A stretch of DNA of 64,000 nucleotides, taken from NCBI RefSeq assembly GCF_036860675.1, contig NZ_JAYKGK010000010.1, forward strand, positions 54,411 to 118,410, given 5' to 3'. Under the pieces are notes generated by a model that saw only the letters and a program-made list of their open reading frames with translations, was not told the DNA's origin and made no database searches. Of the stretch, positions 56,006 to 64,000 are shown in pieces. This DNA is from Rosettibacter primus. Its GTDB lineage: Bacteria > Bacteroidota > Ignavibacteria > Ignavibacteriales > Melioribacteraceae. Made by a program: the position numbers and the translations under genes. Each line of letters starts with the position of its first letter. Positions within the stretch are counted from its first letter, which is position 1.

Positions 56006-58234
56006 ATGAGAGAACCTGAAGTAAATCTACAATTAGCCCTTGACCATGGCTTAACAGAAGAAGAATATAATTGGATTTGTGAACGATTAGGACGAGTTCC
56101 AACATTTACCGAGCTTGGAATATTCAGTGTAATGTGGAGTGAACATTGCAGCTACAAAAATTCCATAGCATTATTAAAAACACTTCCTCGTTCTGGTGGA
56201 AGATTACTCGTAGGTGCAGGTGAAGAAAATGCTGGACTTGTGGATATTGGTGATGGACTTGCAATTGCATTTAAGATTGAAAGCCATAATCATCCATCTG
56301 CAGTTGAACCATATCAAGGAGCTGCAACCGGTGTAGGTGGGATATTAAGAGACATTTTTACAATGGGAGCCCGGCCAATTGCATGCTTAAATTCTCTTCG
56401 TTTTGGTCCACTCGAAGATGCAAGAACAAGATATTTATTTGAAGGTGTTGTAAAAGGAATTGCCGATTATGGGAATTGCTTTGGAGTTCCAACAGTTGGC
56501 GGAGAAGTTTATTTTGATGATTCTTATAAAAATAATCCTCTTGTGAACGCAATGGCTATTGGTGTTGTAGATACTAATAGAATTGTTTCTGCTGTAGCTA
56601 AAGGTGCAGGAAATCCAGTAATGATTGTAGGCTCTTCAACAGGGAGAGATGGAATTCATGGGGCAACTTTTGCCTCTGAAGAAATTTCTGAAAAATCCGA
56701 ATCCAAACGTCCGTCTGTTCAAGTTGGTGACCCTTTCACCGAAAAACTTCTTCTTGAAGCAACACTTGAAATTATAAAACAAAATCTCGTTGTTGGAATT
56801 CAAGATATGGGTGCTGCTGGAATTTCATGCTCGACTTCTGAAATGAGTGCAAAAGGAAAATCTGGAATGATTATAAACCTGGATAAAGTTCCATTAAGAG
56901 AAGCTGATATGAATGCTTATGAAATTATGCTATCGGAAAGTCAGGAAAGAATGCTTGTAGTTGCAAAGAAAGGATATGAAAATAAAGTAAAAGAAATTTT
57001 TGAAAAGTGGGATTTAAACTGCGAAATAATTGGCGAAGTGACGGAAGAACAATTATTAAAGATTTATCATCATGGTGAAAAGAAAGCTGAAATACCACCT
57101 TATGAACTTGTGCTTGGAGGAGGAGCTCCAGTATACATACGCGAAACAAAAGAACCCGAATATATAAAAGAAGCAGAAAATTTTAATTGTAATGAACTGC
57201 CCGAACCTGATAGCATTGCAGAAATTTTCGAACAAATTTTTTCGTCACCAAATATAGCCTCAAAAAGATGGGTATATGAACAGTATGATTCAATGGTAAG
57301 AACAAATACTATTGTTGGCCCTGGTTCAGATGCTGCTGTAATTTTGATTAAAGGAACAAATAAAGCTATAGCTGCTTCAACAGATTGCAATGGAAGATAT
57401 GTTTATCTAAATCCAAAAGAAGGAACTAAAATAGCAGTTGCAGAAGCTGCAAGAAATGTTGTCTGTTCCGGTGCCATTCCGCTTGCAATTACAAATTGCT
57501 TGAATTTTGGAAATCCTTATAAGCCTGAAATGTACTGGACATTTAAACAAGCAATTGAAGGAATGGGAGAAGCATGCAGATTTTTTAACACTCCAGTCAC
57601 AGGTGGCAATGTAAGCTTTTACAATGAAAGTCCAGATACTGCAGTTTACCCAACTCCTGTTATAGGAATGGTTGGATTGATAGAAAAATTAGAAAATGTA
57701 ACAACAGCAGAATTTAAAAATCAAGGTGATTTAATTTATGTCCTCGGAGAAGATTATGAAGAAATAGGAGGAAGTGAATATTTAAAAACAATTCATGGTT
57801 TGGTTAAAGGAAAAATTCCAAAAATTGATTTGCAGGCAGAAAAAGATTTACATACACTATTGCTTCAATTAATTAATCAAAAGTTGATTAATTCTGCTCA
57901 TGATGTTTCTGAAGGAGGATTAATTACTGCTCTTGCTGAATGCTGCATTCTTAATCCTGAAAATATGATAGGCGCAAAAGTAAACATTCACATAAAAACC
58001 AGAGAAGATTTTTCATTCTTCTCCGAAAGTCAATCGAGAGTTATTGTAACTGTCAGTCCCGAAAACAGAAGCAATTTTGAAAAAGTTGCTTCTAAGAGTT
58101 TTACGCCTTATATGCTCATCGGAGAAACTATTCCCCAAAGATTCATTGTTAATGATCAATATGATTTTTCATTACAACTTTTATCTCATCTTTATTTCGA
58201 TTCTATACCAAATAAAATGAGCATTCATGTTTAA
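56006..58234 (+). CDS. purL: phosphoribosylformylglycinamidine synthase subunit PurL
   Basis: The 742-residue protein is the small, separate type of PurL that works with PurQ and PurS. Motifs include FSVMWSEHCSYKNS (about 41-54), FKIESHNHPSAVEPYQGAATG near 90, a second ATP-binding copy with TDCNGRYVYLNPKEG, and GGNVSFYNE. It performs the ATP-driven fourth step of purine synthesis. PurQ and PurS are not in the window. It overlaps the YihY gene start by 8 bases. Confidence 0.95.
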   Translation: MREPEVNLQLALDHGLTEEEYNWICERLGRVPTFTELGIFSVMWSEHCSYKNSIALLKTLPRSGGRLLVGAGEENAGLVDIGDGLAIAFKIESHNHPSAVEPYQGAATGVGGILRDIFTMGARPIACLNSLRFGPLEDARTRYLFEGVVKGIADYGNCFGVPTVGGEVYFDDSYKNNPLVNAMAIGVVDTNRIVSAVAKGAGNPVMIVGSSTGRDGIHGATFASEEISEKSESKRPSVQVGDPFTEKLLLEATLEIIKQNLVVGIQDMGAAGISCSTSEMSAKGKSGMIINLDKVPLREADMNAYEIMLSESQERMLVVAKKGYENKVKEIFEKWDLNCEIIGEVTEEQLLKIYHHGEKKAEIPPYELVLGGGAPVYIRETKEPEYIKEAENFNCNELPEPDSIAEIFEQIFSSPNIASKRWVYEQYDSMVRTNTIVGPGSDAAVILIKGTNKAIAASTDCNGRYVYLNPKEGTKIAVAEAARNVVCSGAIPLAITNCLNFGNPYKPEMYWTFKQAIEGMGEACRFFNTPVTGGNVSFYNESPDTAVYPTPVIGMVGLIEKLENVTTAEFKNQGDLIYVLGEDYEEIGGSEYLKTIHGLVKGKIPKIDLQAEKDLHTLLLQLINQKLINSAHDVSEGGLITALAECCILNPENMIGAKVNIHIKTREDFSFFSESQSRVIVTVSPENRSNFEKVASKSFTPYMLIGETIPQRFIVNDQYDFSLQLLSHLYFDSIPNKMSIHV

Positions 58235-59141
58235 AATGACCGCAAAAAAATTTTTTCTAAAAATTAAGATAAAGGAAATCTTTCATACAATTGGTTATTA
58301 TGTAACTGGTTTATTTAATAAAATTGATGAACATAATATTTTTTTGACTGGAGCTGGAATAGCTTATTCATTAATATTGAGTCTGATTCCTCTAATACTT
58401 TTTATCTTTTCATTACTGGGAAATATTTTTGATGCTCAAACATTGCAAAATATGATAAATCAAATTATTGATACAATTGTACCTTATCCTGATTATTCTA
58501 ATTTTGCAAAAAAAATTATTAGTAACCGTCTGCCAGAAGCTATTGAATACAAAAATATTGCGGGCTACATAGGTGCTTTCGGATTACTTCTAACTTCTAC
58601 ATGGGTTTTTAGCAGCATGCGAACTTTATTGAACCAAATTTTTCATACAAAAATTGAAAAGAACTTTTTGATTGGATTGCTTAGAGATATTGGAATGGTT
58701 TTGCTTCTTGTTATTTTGATTTCACTTTCAACATTAATATTTCCAGCATTAAATCTATTTCTCGAAATTGCAGGTAATTCGCCATTTCTAACATTTGTAA
58801 GATTAAGTGAGATGTGGAATACAATTGTGTGGATTGGTTCGTTACTAATTTTGCTTATTTTGTTTTTTATGCTTTACTATCTTATCCCTTATGAAAAACT
58901 TCCTAAACGAGTGGCTGCAGTCAGTGCTCTTTCTACTACAGTTTTATGGGAAGTTGCCAGAAAATTTTTTGGGTATTACATTCAAAATTTCTTAGGGAAA
59001 AATCCTTTTTATGGTGCTTTCATTTTAATTATAGTAATTCTTCTATGGTTGTTTTACTCATCATGCATTTTTATAGCTGGAGCAGAAATAGGTCAATTAT
59101 ACAGAGAAAGATTAATGAGAAAAGAAAATGAAAAGACATAA
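58227..59141 (+). CDS. YihY/BrkB-family membrane protein
   Basis: The 304-residue protein has six predicted membrane helices and family landmarks: LTGAGIAYSLILSLIPLILF (about 38-57), a TSTWVFSSMRTLLNQIF segment and the C-terminal YGAFILIIVILLWLFYSSCIF. The family is wrongly named RNase BN in older records; its role is unknown, although it may be a transporter. The start lies inside the end of purL, and the stop overlaps the hemerythrin gene start. Confidence 0.88.
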   Translation: MFKMTAKKFFLKIKIKEIFHTIGYYVTGLFNKIDEHNIFLTGAGIAYSLILSLIPLILFIFSLLGNIFDAQTLQNMINQIIDTIVPYPDYSNFAKKIISNRLPEAIEYKNIAGYIGAFGLLLTSTWVFSSMRTLLNQIFHTKIEKNFLIGLLRDIGMVLLLVILISLSTLIFPALNLFLEIAGNSPFLTFVRLSEMWNTIVWIGSLLILLILFFMLYYLIPYEKLPKRVAAVSALSTTVLWEVARKFFGYYIQNFLGKNPFYGAFILIIVILLWLFYSSCIFIAGAEIGQLYRERLMRKENEKT

Positions 59142-59565
59142 AGCTTTAATTCGATTATCCAGAGAACATCACGATGGATTGATACTTGCACAAATTATTA
59201 AAAAAGGTGCTCCTCATTATAAAGGTATGCCTTCGAATTTAGTTGACAAGAAAGATTACACCATTAACTTTTTTCAAAATTATCTAATCAAACATTTTAA
59301 TGACGAAGAAAACATTTTAATGAAATTACTTCAGGGGAAAGATACATTTTTAGATAAATTATTTGAACAAATGATTAATGAACATGTTGAAATTAAGCTT
59401 CTTATTGATAAAATAAAATCAGAAGAAAATTATGAAAATTATCTTGATAAATTAGGTTACACACTCGAAAAACATATAAGAATGGAAGAACGTGAACTTT
59501 TTGATAGAATTCAAACTGTAATTGATGATAAAACTTTGAATGCTCTTGAAGAAAAACTATCTTAG
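59128..59565 (+). CDS. hemerythrin-like (HHE) protein
   Basis: The 145-residue protein forms a four-helix bundle with His/Glu ligand positions typical of HHE domains: SREHHDGLILAQII (about 10-23), LIKHFNDEENILMKLL, NEHVEIKLLID and LEKHIRMEERELFDRI. It would bind a di-iron centre for oxygen, NO or iron sensing. It overlaps the YihY gene by 14 bases. Ligand function is inferred from the family. Confidence 0.85.
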   Translation: MKRHKALIRLSREHHDGLILAQIIKKGAPHYKGMPSNLVDKKDYTINFFQNYLIKHFNDEENILMKLLQGKDTFLDKLFEQMINEHVEIKLLIDKIKSEENYENYLDKLGYTLEKHIRMEERELFDRIQTVIDDKTLNALEEKLS

Positions 59566-59604
59566 CTTACAACCAAAATTCCAAATTAAAAAAGGTTTTT
59601 TAAT

Positions 59605-60579
59605 ATGAAAAAGCTGACAAAAATTTTTTTGTTTTTATTTTTCATTTTTATTCCATTAATATCACTTACAATTATTGTTCAATGTGGGAACACTCAAAAC
59701 AAAAATCAAACAGTAAAAAGTAATACAGTTACACCATCAAAAAACAAAAAAGAAATAATCGACCAAAATACAAAAGAGCTTAAAAAAGCAAAGGAATTAA
59801 AAGTAAAAGTACGACGAAGATATGCTGGTTTTTTTGGAAGGAATAATGCTTATCCTAAAAACATGGTTTTAGTTGAAGAACTATTTTTCGACGAAAAAGG
59901 ATATAGAACAAAACACATTAGATATAAAAGTACAGGTGATATTGACTTGAGCTATGAATTCAAATACGATGAAAATGGAAATTTGTTATACATGGACACT
60001 TATGATGGTTATGGTAATTTAAAAGGAAGAAGAGAGTCCCGGTATAATGAAAGTAATCATGAGGTTTTACGAAAATTTCTCGATGACAGAAGTTCAGGAG
60101 AATTAAGAACAGAATTTTATTACAATGAAACAAATAAACTCATCAAAACAATTAGTTATACTAAGAAAGGAACCATTGCTTCTGAACAGCAAAATGAATA
60201 TGATGGAGAATTTTTAATCAGATCAGTTATTAAAGACGGTGAAAGCAATCAAATTTCAGAAATAACATTTGAATATGATTCTGATGGATACCTTATTAAA
60301 GAGATTCAAAAAGGAATTCAAGGGAACAACGTAATAAATTATAAATATGATTCCAGAGGAAATTTAATTGAAATAAAAGATAACCAGACAACACGAGAAA
60401 TGAAGTATGATAGTAATGGTAATCTAATTGAAGATAAATTGTATTTATCAGATGGTTCCCGTCAATTTAGAATAACATTCTCTTACTACAATAATGGATT
60501 ACAAAAAGAAGAGATAAGATATACGAATGATGAGCGTCCTGCATTTATTGCCAGATATGAATATGAATTTTATAATTAG
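59605..60579 (+). CDS. exported YD-repeat protein, possible lipoprotein
   Basis: The 324-residue protein has a long hydrophobic N-terminal signal ending at IIVQCGNTQ, which could be a lipobox with Cys near 27. After a basic spacer, from about residue 90 on, it is made of YD/RHS-type repeats: YDENGNLLYMD, YDGYGNLKG, YDSDGYLIKE, YDSRGNLIEI and YDSNGNLIED. Such repeats form beta-rich shells or rods that bind sugars or proteins. The protein is far shorter than toxin RHS proteins and has no toxin tip. Function unknown. Confidence 0.75.
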   Translation: MKKLTKIFLFLFFIFIPLISLTIIVQCGNTQNKNQTVKSNTVTPSKNKKEIIDQNTKELKKAKELKVKVRRRYAGFFGRNNAYPKNMVLVEELFFDEKGYRTKHIRYKSTGDIDLSYEFKYDENGNLLYMDTYDGYGNLKGRRESRYNESNHEVLRKFLDDRSSGELRTEFYYNETNKLIKTISYTKKGTIASEQQNEYDGEFLIRSVIKDGESNQISEITFEYDSDGYLIKEIQKGIQGNNVINYKYDSRGNLIEIKDNQTTREMKYDSNGNLIEDKLYLSDGSRQFRITFSYYNNGLQKEEIRYTNDERPAFIARYEYEFYN

Positions 60580-60587
60580 GTTTCCCG

Positions 60588-61970
60588 ATGATTAAATTTA
60601 TTGCTCTTGGTGGTGCAGAAGATGTTGGAGCTTCCTGCTTTTATTTAAACATTGATGGCACAGGAATTTTACTTGACTGTGGAATGCATCCCCGCAAAAA
60701 AGGAATTGAAGCTCTTCCTAATTTTAATCTACTATATGAATTGCCGGTTGATTTTGTTTTTATTTCACATGCTCATCAAGACCATATTGGTTCGCTACCA
60801 TTTTTAATTCAACAATTCCCCCATGTTATAATTTATACTGTAGTACAAACAAAAGAAATCTCTTCTATTACTCTTCATAATGCTGCAAATATTATCTTAG
60901 AAGATAATTTAACTCAATCTGAATCAGACATCAATGATTTTAGAATTTACACTCATGAAGAAATTGATTATCTGGTCCAAAGTATGATTGAATTAGAATA
61001 CAATGAAACAATTTTATTAAAAGGATTAAGACAAAATTCTTCTGAACCAATAAAAATAACTTTCATCGATGCAGGACACATTCTTGGCTCGGCTTCCATT
61101 TTAATTGAATATTATGATAAACGAATTCTCTACACAGGAGATATTAATTTAAGCGGACAAACTATAATGATTGGAGCCGATTTAGAAAAAATCAGAAACA
61201 TTGATACTTTAATACTCGAAACTACATATGGCTCTACAGATTCAAAAAAACTTGGCACATGGGAAACTGAAACAAAACGTTTTGTTAAAGCGGCAAATCA
61301 AATTCTTCAGAAAGATGGTTCGATTTTAATTCCAGTTTTTGCATTGGGTAAAACTCAGGAGATGCTTGCACTTGTTTATGAATTAATGAAAAGAAAAAGT
61401 TTAATTGAAACTAACATTTACACAGGAGGAATCAGCAGAGAAATTTCCAGAATTTATGACAATAATCGTTACACAGTAAGAAGAAAAAATTCTAATCTGG
61501 AACTAAAAGAAATTCCTCAATTAAACTTATTCGAAATAGAAGATTATATAGAATTCATCAAACATCCTGGAATAGTTTTAGCATCAAGTGGAATGATGCT
61601 GGAAGGAACAACTTCATATAAACTCATTGACTTCTGGTTAAACCAAAAAAACTTTGGAATATTTGGCGTGGGCTATATGGACCCGGATTCTCCAGGTTAT
61701 AAAATAATTAATTCTTCTAAGGGTGAATTTGTGCAGCTGAATGAATTTAGTTCACCCAAATTTGTAAACTGTGAAATTGAAAAATTTTATTTTCCATCTC
61801 ATTCAAAAAGAGAAGAATTGCTAAAAATTGTAGAACACTCAAATGCTAAAAAAGTAATTCTTGTTCATGGTGAATCTGAATCAAAAGGCTGGATTGGTTC
61901 TAATATTTTGAAAAAGTTCAAAGATGTAAGTGTTTATTCTGCAGAAAACAATAAAGAAATTATTTTGTGA
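60588..61970 (+). CDS. beta-CASP MBL ribonuclease
   Basis: The 460-residue protein has the MBL motif SHAHQDHIGSLP (about 61-72), then DAGHILGSASI, YTGDINLSGQ and LETTYGST (motifs 3, 4 and A), and after the beta-CASP domain LASSGMMLEGTT and ILVHGESESKGW (motif C). This is the CPSF73/TTHA0252-like group of RNA endo- or exonucleases, not RNase J, since the C-terminal RNase J domain is missing. It probably acts in RNA processing. It lies 8 bases after the YD-repeat gene. Confidence 0.9.
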   Translation: MIKFIALGGAEDVGASCFYLNIDGTGILLDCGMHPRKKGIEALPNFNLLYELPVDFVFISHAHQDHIGSLPFLIQQFPHVIIYTVVQTKEISSITLHNAANIILEDNLTQSESDINDFRIYTHEEIDYLVQSMIELEYNETILLKGLRQNSSEPIKITFIDAGHILGSASILIEYYDKRILYTGDINLSGQTIMIGADLEKIRNIDTLILETTYGSTDSKKLGTWETETKRFVKAANQILQKDGSILIPVFALGKTQEMLALVYELMKRKSLIETNIYTGGISREISRIYDNNRYTVRRKNSNLELKEIPQLNLFEIEDYIEFIKHPGIVLASSGMMLEGTTSYKLIDFWLNQKNFGIFGVGYMDPDSPGYKIINSSKGEFVQLNEFSSPKFVNCEIEKFYFPSHSKREELLKIVEHSNAKKVILVHGESESKGWIGSNILKKFKDVSVYSAENNKEIIL

Positions 61971-61978
61971 AGTAAATT

Positions 61979-63265
61979 TCAATTTCTTGCTATATAAAAT
62001 TTCTTAATAATATTTAATTCAAAAAGCATAAGTAAAATTACTGGAATATATTCAAGCAATAAAACTAAAGGATATTCTTTCCATACACTATTTAATTGGT
62101 AACTCAAAACTGTAAAAGATGTAAGACTGCTTAATGAAGAATACATAATTCCACTGTATGCTGGAACCACAGGCATTAAAACAGTAAGCCACCCAATATA
62201 CCATGGATGAACTACAGGAGAAAATATTAACAGCATAAGAACTGAATAATAAATTTTCTTTAATAAATCATATTTGCTCAAATAAAGAGGAATTAAAACT
62301 ATCAATAATACAATTCCACAAACAATTCGAGTTATTTGATTATGCTTAATAAAACTGTTCAAAAGAGTGAATATACCTCCATTAAACGACCAGTGCTTTG
62401 CATAGACAAACAATGCTTCAAATGGATTTGACGAAAAAATATAGGGAATGAATTGAATAAAAAAAGTAACAAACGGCAAAAATAGTATTTTTAATTTATC
62501 AGAAATTTTATGTTCTTCTAAGAAAAAAACAGGAATAAATAAAATTCCTATTGGTTTTATCGAAAGAGATAACCCAAGAAATATCATAGAAATTGCTAAT
62601 CTTCTCATCAAATAAAATAAAATTGACATTGTAATTAATAACAAACCATATCCATCAAGATGAGAATCGAGTGCAAATTGAAAAATTGGAAGAGGACATA
62701 ATACATAAAGCAGCAAATAATTGGAAGGCATATTTAATTTTCTTAATATCAAATGAAGAATAATTATTGTTAACAGTTCAAATATCATCAAAATAAGTTT
62801 ATAGCCCCAGATATTTTCACCGCTCAATTGATATCCCAGAAAAAACAACCATTGACTTAAAGGGAAATAAATTGTTTTGAGTTCTGGAAAATTTACTTTT
62901 GCAGGTAATATGTCAGAGTGAAGAAAAATAAGGTTAGAATCAGCAGGAGAAAATTTATATGGATTAATCCCATTGCTTTGAACTTTTCCATCCCACATAT
63001 ATCTGTAAATATCATCAGAACCAATAGGCATCGTGTTAATAAAACTTATTCTTATAATAATTCCAATAAGAACAGAAATTATAATGATATTTTTATTCAA
63101 ATTGTATTTCAAAACAAAAAATGAAATTAAAATAAAAACAGCCGAAGATAAGATATAAGAAATTGTAAATATTCGAATTGGTGTTTGATTAAAAAAATGA
63201 ATTGATAATATCAGAACTGAGAATAAAATCAACAAATCAATAAATATAAAATTATATTTCTTCAT
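61979..63265 (-). CDS. GT-C mannosyltransferase-like membrane protein
   Basis: The 428-residue protein has about ten membrane helices. Between the second and third, GSDDIYRYMWDGKVQSNGIN (about 78-97) followed by PYKFSP matches the lipid-linked mannosyltransferase group (DUF2029-like, PIG-M-type). The early loop has the paired Asp residues of GT-C enzymes. It likely transfers mannose or another sugar from polyprenyl phosphate outside the inner membrane. Its stop is 8 bases from the convergent beta-CASP gene. Confidence 0.83.
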   Translation of the reverse strand: MKKYNFIFIDLLILFSVLILSIHFFNQTPIRIFTISYILSSAVFILISFFVLKYNLNKNIIIISVLIGIIIRISFINTMPIGSDDIYRYMWDGKVQSNGINPYKFSPADSNLIFLHSDILPAKVNFPELKTIYFPLSQWLFFLGYQLSGENIWGYKLILMIFELLTIIILHLILRKLNMPSNYLLLYVLCPLPIFQFALDSHLDGYGLLLITMSILFYLMRRLAISMIFLGLSLSIKPIGILFIPVFFLEEHKISDKLKILFLPFVTFFIQFIPYIFSSNPFEALFVYAKHWSFNGGIFTLLNSFIKHNQITRIVCGIVLLIVLIPLYLSKYDLLKKIYYSVLMLLIFSPVVHPWYIGWLTVLMPVVPAYSGIMYSSLSSLTSFTVLSYQLNSVWKEYPLVLLLEYIPVILLMLFELNIIKKFYIARN

Positions 63266-63336
63266 CTTGTATTTTGAAAATCATTTGATCATTAAAATAA
63301 CTGTAATAAAATATTTGAACAAGGCGGGGTTAAAAT

Positions 63337-63777
63337 TTACTTGCTTTCTTCAAAATCAATTAGTTTACCATCTTTAAAAAAGAAAGTTATTTTTCCATAG
63401 TACCACTGAGTATATGTGCCCCACTTTTGAACATTTCTATCAATTTTATCAGGCTTGCCCCAACCTGCAAGCAGCATTTTCTCGGTCATCCCTTTCCATA
63501 TCTGTTTATTATAAACCCTCGTTCCATTTTCACTGCCAAACTTTTTGATATAAAGCTCTTCGATTTCTTTATTTATGGAATTAATTTTTTCGTCAAGTAT
63601 ATTAGAATAACTTTTCAGGCTGTCAATTTGTTTTTGAAGAGATTTTATTTCAATCGAAAATTTTGAATTCAGCTTTTGTAAAGAATCTCTTTCAGATTGG
63701 TAATCTATGAAGGTAATTTTTGTCTGTCCTGATAAAAATGAATAGTTCAGCAACAACAAGAATAAAAGTTTCTTCAT
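63337..63777 (-). CDS. exported coiled-coil protein with BamE-like C-terminus
   Basis: The 146-residue protein has a signal peptide (cut near SFLSGQT), a coiled coil (about 27-75, DSLQKLNSKFSIEIKSLQ) and a small C-terminal domain beginning KQIWKGMTEKMLLAGWGKPDK in two parts. The pattern of WKGMTxxMLLAGWGxP, then QWYYGKITFFFKDGKL resembles SmpA/BamE-type domains. It might be an envelope assembly factor. This is a weak similarity read by eye. A terminator hairpin separates it from the putative promoter at 63.88 kb. Confidence 0.7.
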   Translation of the reverse strand: MKKLLFLLLLNYSFLSGQTKITFIDYQSERDSLQKLNSKFSIEIKSLQKQIDSLKSYSNILDEKINSINKEIEELYIKKFGSENGTRVYNKQIWKGMTEKMLLAGWGKPDKIDRNVQKWGTYTQWYYGKITFFFKDGKLIDFEESK

Positions 63778-63796
63778 AACCTAATAAATTTTGTTA

Positions 63797-63831
63797 ATAA
63801 AAAATCCTGCCAGATAAAAACCGGCAGGATT
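63797..63831 (-). terminator. rho-independent terminator
   Basis: On the minus strand AATCCTGCC and GGCAGGATT pair around an 11-base loop, followed by TTTTATT. It lies upstream of the coiled-coil gene, so it would end any transcript arriving from the right. Confidence 0.8.
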
Positions 63832-63877
63832 GTAAGTAGTGAGAAATATTTTTAGAACCATAATTATTAATGCATTG

Positions 63878-63909
63878 CAAATATAAATCAGAATAGATTA
63901 AACACCAAA
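63878..63909 (-). promoter_or_regulatory. candidate Bacteroidota-type promoter before a terminator
   Basis: On the minus strand TTTG (63906-63909) is followed after 20 bases by TATATTTG (63878-63885), matching TTTG-N19-21-TAnnTTTG. The expected start near 63872 lies only about 75 bases before the terminator, so it would make a short RNA or an attenuated leader for the downstream gene. Confidence 0.4.
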
Positions 63910-64000
63910 CACAAAAAAATTGATTTTCTTCTTTGAAAGGACATAATATCTAAAATCCGATATAGGACATTAAAAAGTAGATTTTTTCTATAATGTGGTC

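Noticed and set aside
59605..60579. RHS toxin system
   Set aside because: Too short, no polymorphic toxin tip, no immunity gene and no secretion partner beside it.
63832..64000. Coding region at the right edge
   Set aside because: All frames on both strands hit stops quickly and no ribosome site or known motif is seen.

Overview
The window is AT-rich, densely packed bacterial chromosome that I read as a member of Ignavibacteria (Bacteroidota/Chlorobi group, Melioribacter-like). The grounds are type IX secretion sorting tails of the NYPNPFNPST type on two secreted glycosidases, a diheme-type SdhC with SdhA and SdhB, a cytochrome c maturation cluster next to multiheme cytochromes, PiT transporters fused to a DUF47-like tail, many SpII lipoproteins, and several candidate promoters of the Bacteroidota type (TAnnTTTG). 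I saw no rRNA, tRNA, CRISPR array, transposase or prophage gene.

Layout. 1-3.5 kb (minus): a 2H phosphoesterase cut by the window edge, a DinB protein, a trypsin-like lipoprotein and a seven-heme NapC/NirT-type cytochrome. 3.5-5.1 kb (plus): a membrane histidine kinase and an RluE-type pseudouridine synthase. 5.1-7.5 kb (minus): a BtuB-like TonB receptor under a clear cobalamin riboswitch, with a MITE-like palindrome behind it. 7.9-11.3 kb (plus): sdhCAB closed by a strong terminator. 11.4-15.9 kb (plus): an unknown very acidic protein, obgE, an orphan FecCD/BtuC permease and an M48 lipoprotein protease. 16.2-22.6 kb (plus): a three-gene xylan-degradation locus (GH43, GH10, GH43). 22.9-26.9 kb (plus): a degenerate M1-peptidase-like protein, two unrecognised exported proteins with metalloprotease-like motifs, and a small lipoprotein. 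27.0-28.8 kb (plus): YjbQ, S1/P1 nuclease and LOG-family protein. 28.8-33.1 kb (minus): ccmC-ccmD-ccmE-ccmF plus a SPOR protein; ccmD is a 49-codon gene with a TTG start.

33.4-36.5 kb holds a SpoIIE-type phosphatase facing a Sel1-repeat protein and an RsbW-like kinase, which together look like parts of a partner-switching pathway. 36.6-41.2 kb (plus): an MBL hydrolase, a sigma-54 activator, LptE, a GT2 and a TPR protein. 41.3-43.7 kb (plus): a type II restriction-modification pair of the TdeIII kind whose nuclease appears to lack one catalytic acidic residue. 43.7-46.2 kb: mpg, a GT9 glycosyltransferase and a DUF3108 protein. 46.2-52.4 kb: carriers for dicarboxylates or amino acids, phosphate and amino acids, then pyrophosphatase. 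52.7-64 kb: a PfkB sugar kinase, a PEGA lipoprotein, an M28 peptidase, purL, YihY, hemerythrin, a YD-repeat lipoprotein, a beta-CASP RNase, a GT-C mannosyltransferase-like protein and a BamE-like exported protein.

Together this suggests a respiring heterotroph that degrades plant xylan outside the cell, uses c-type cytochromes and succinate dehydrogenase/fumarate reductase, and imports corrinoids. The parts most likely to be new are the 22.9-26.9 kb secreted pseudo-protease cluster, the altered TdeIII nuclease, and the short promoter-terminator unit near the right end. All assignments come from reading translated motifs; no database search was run.
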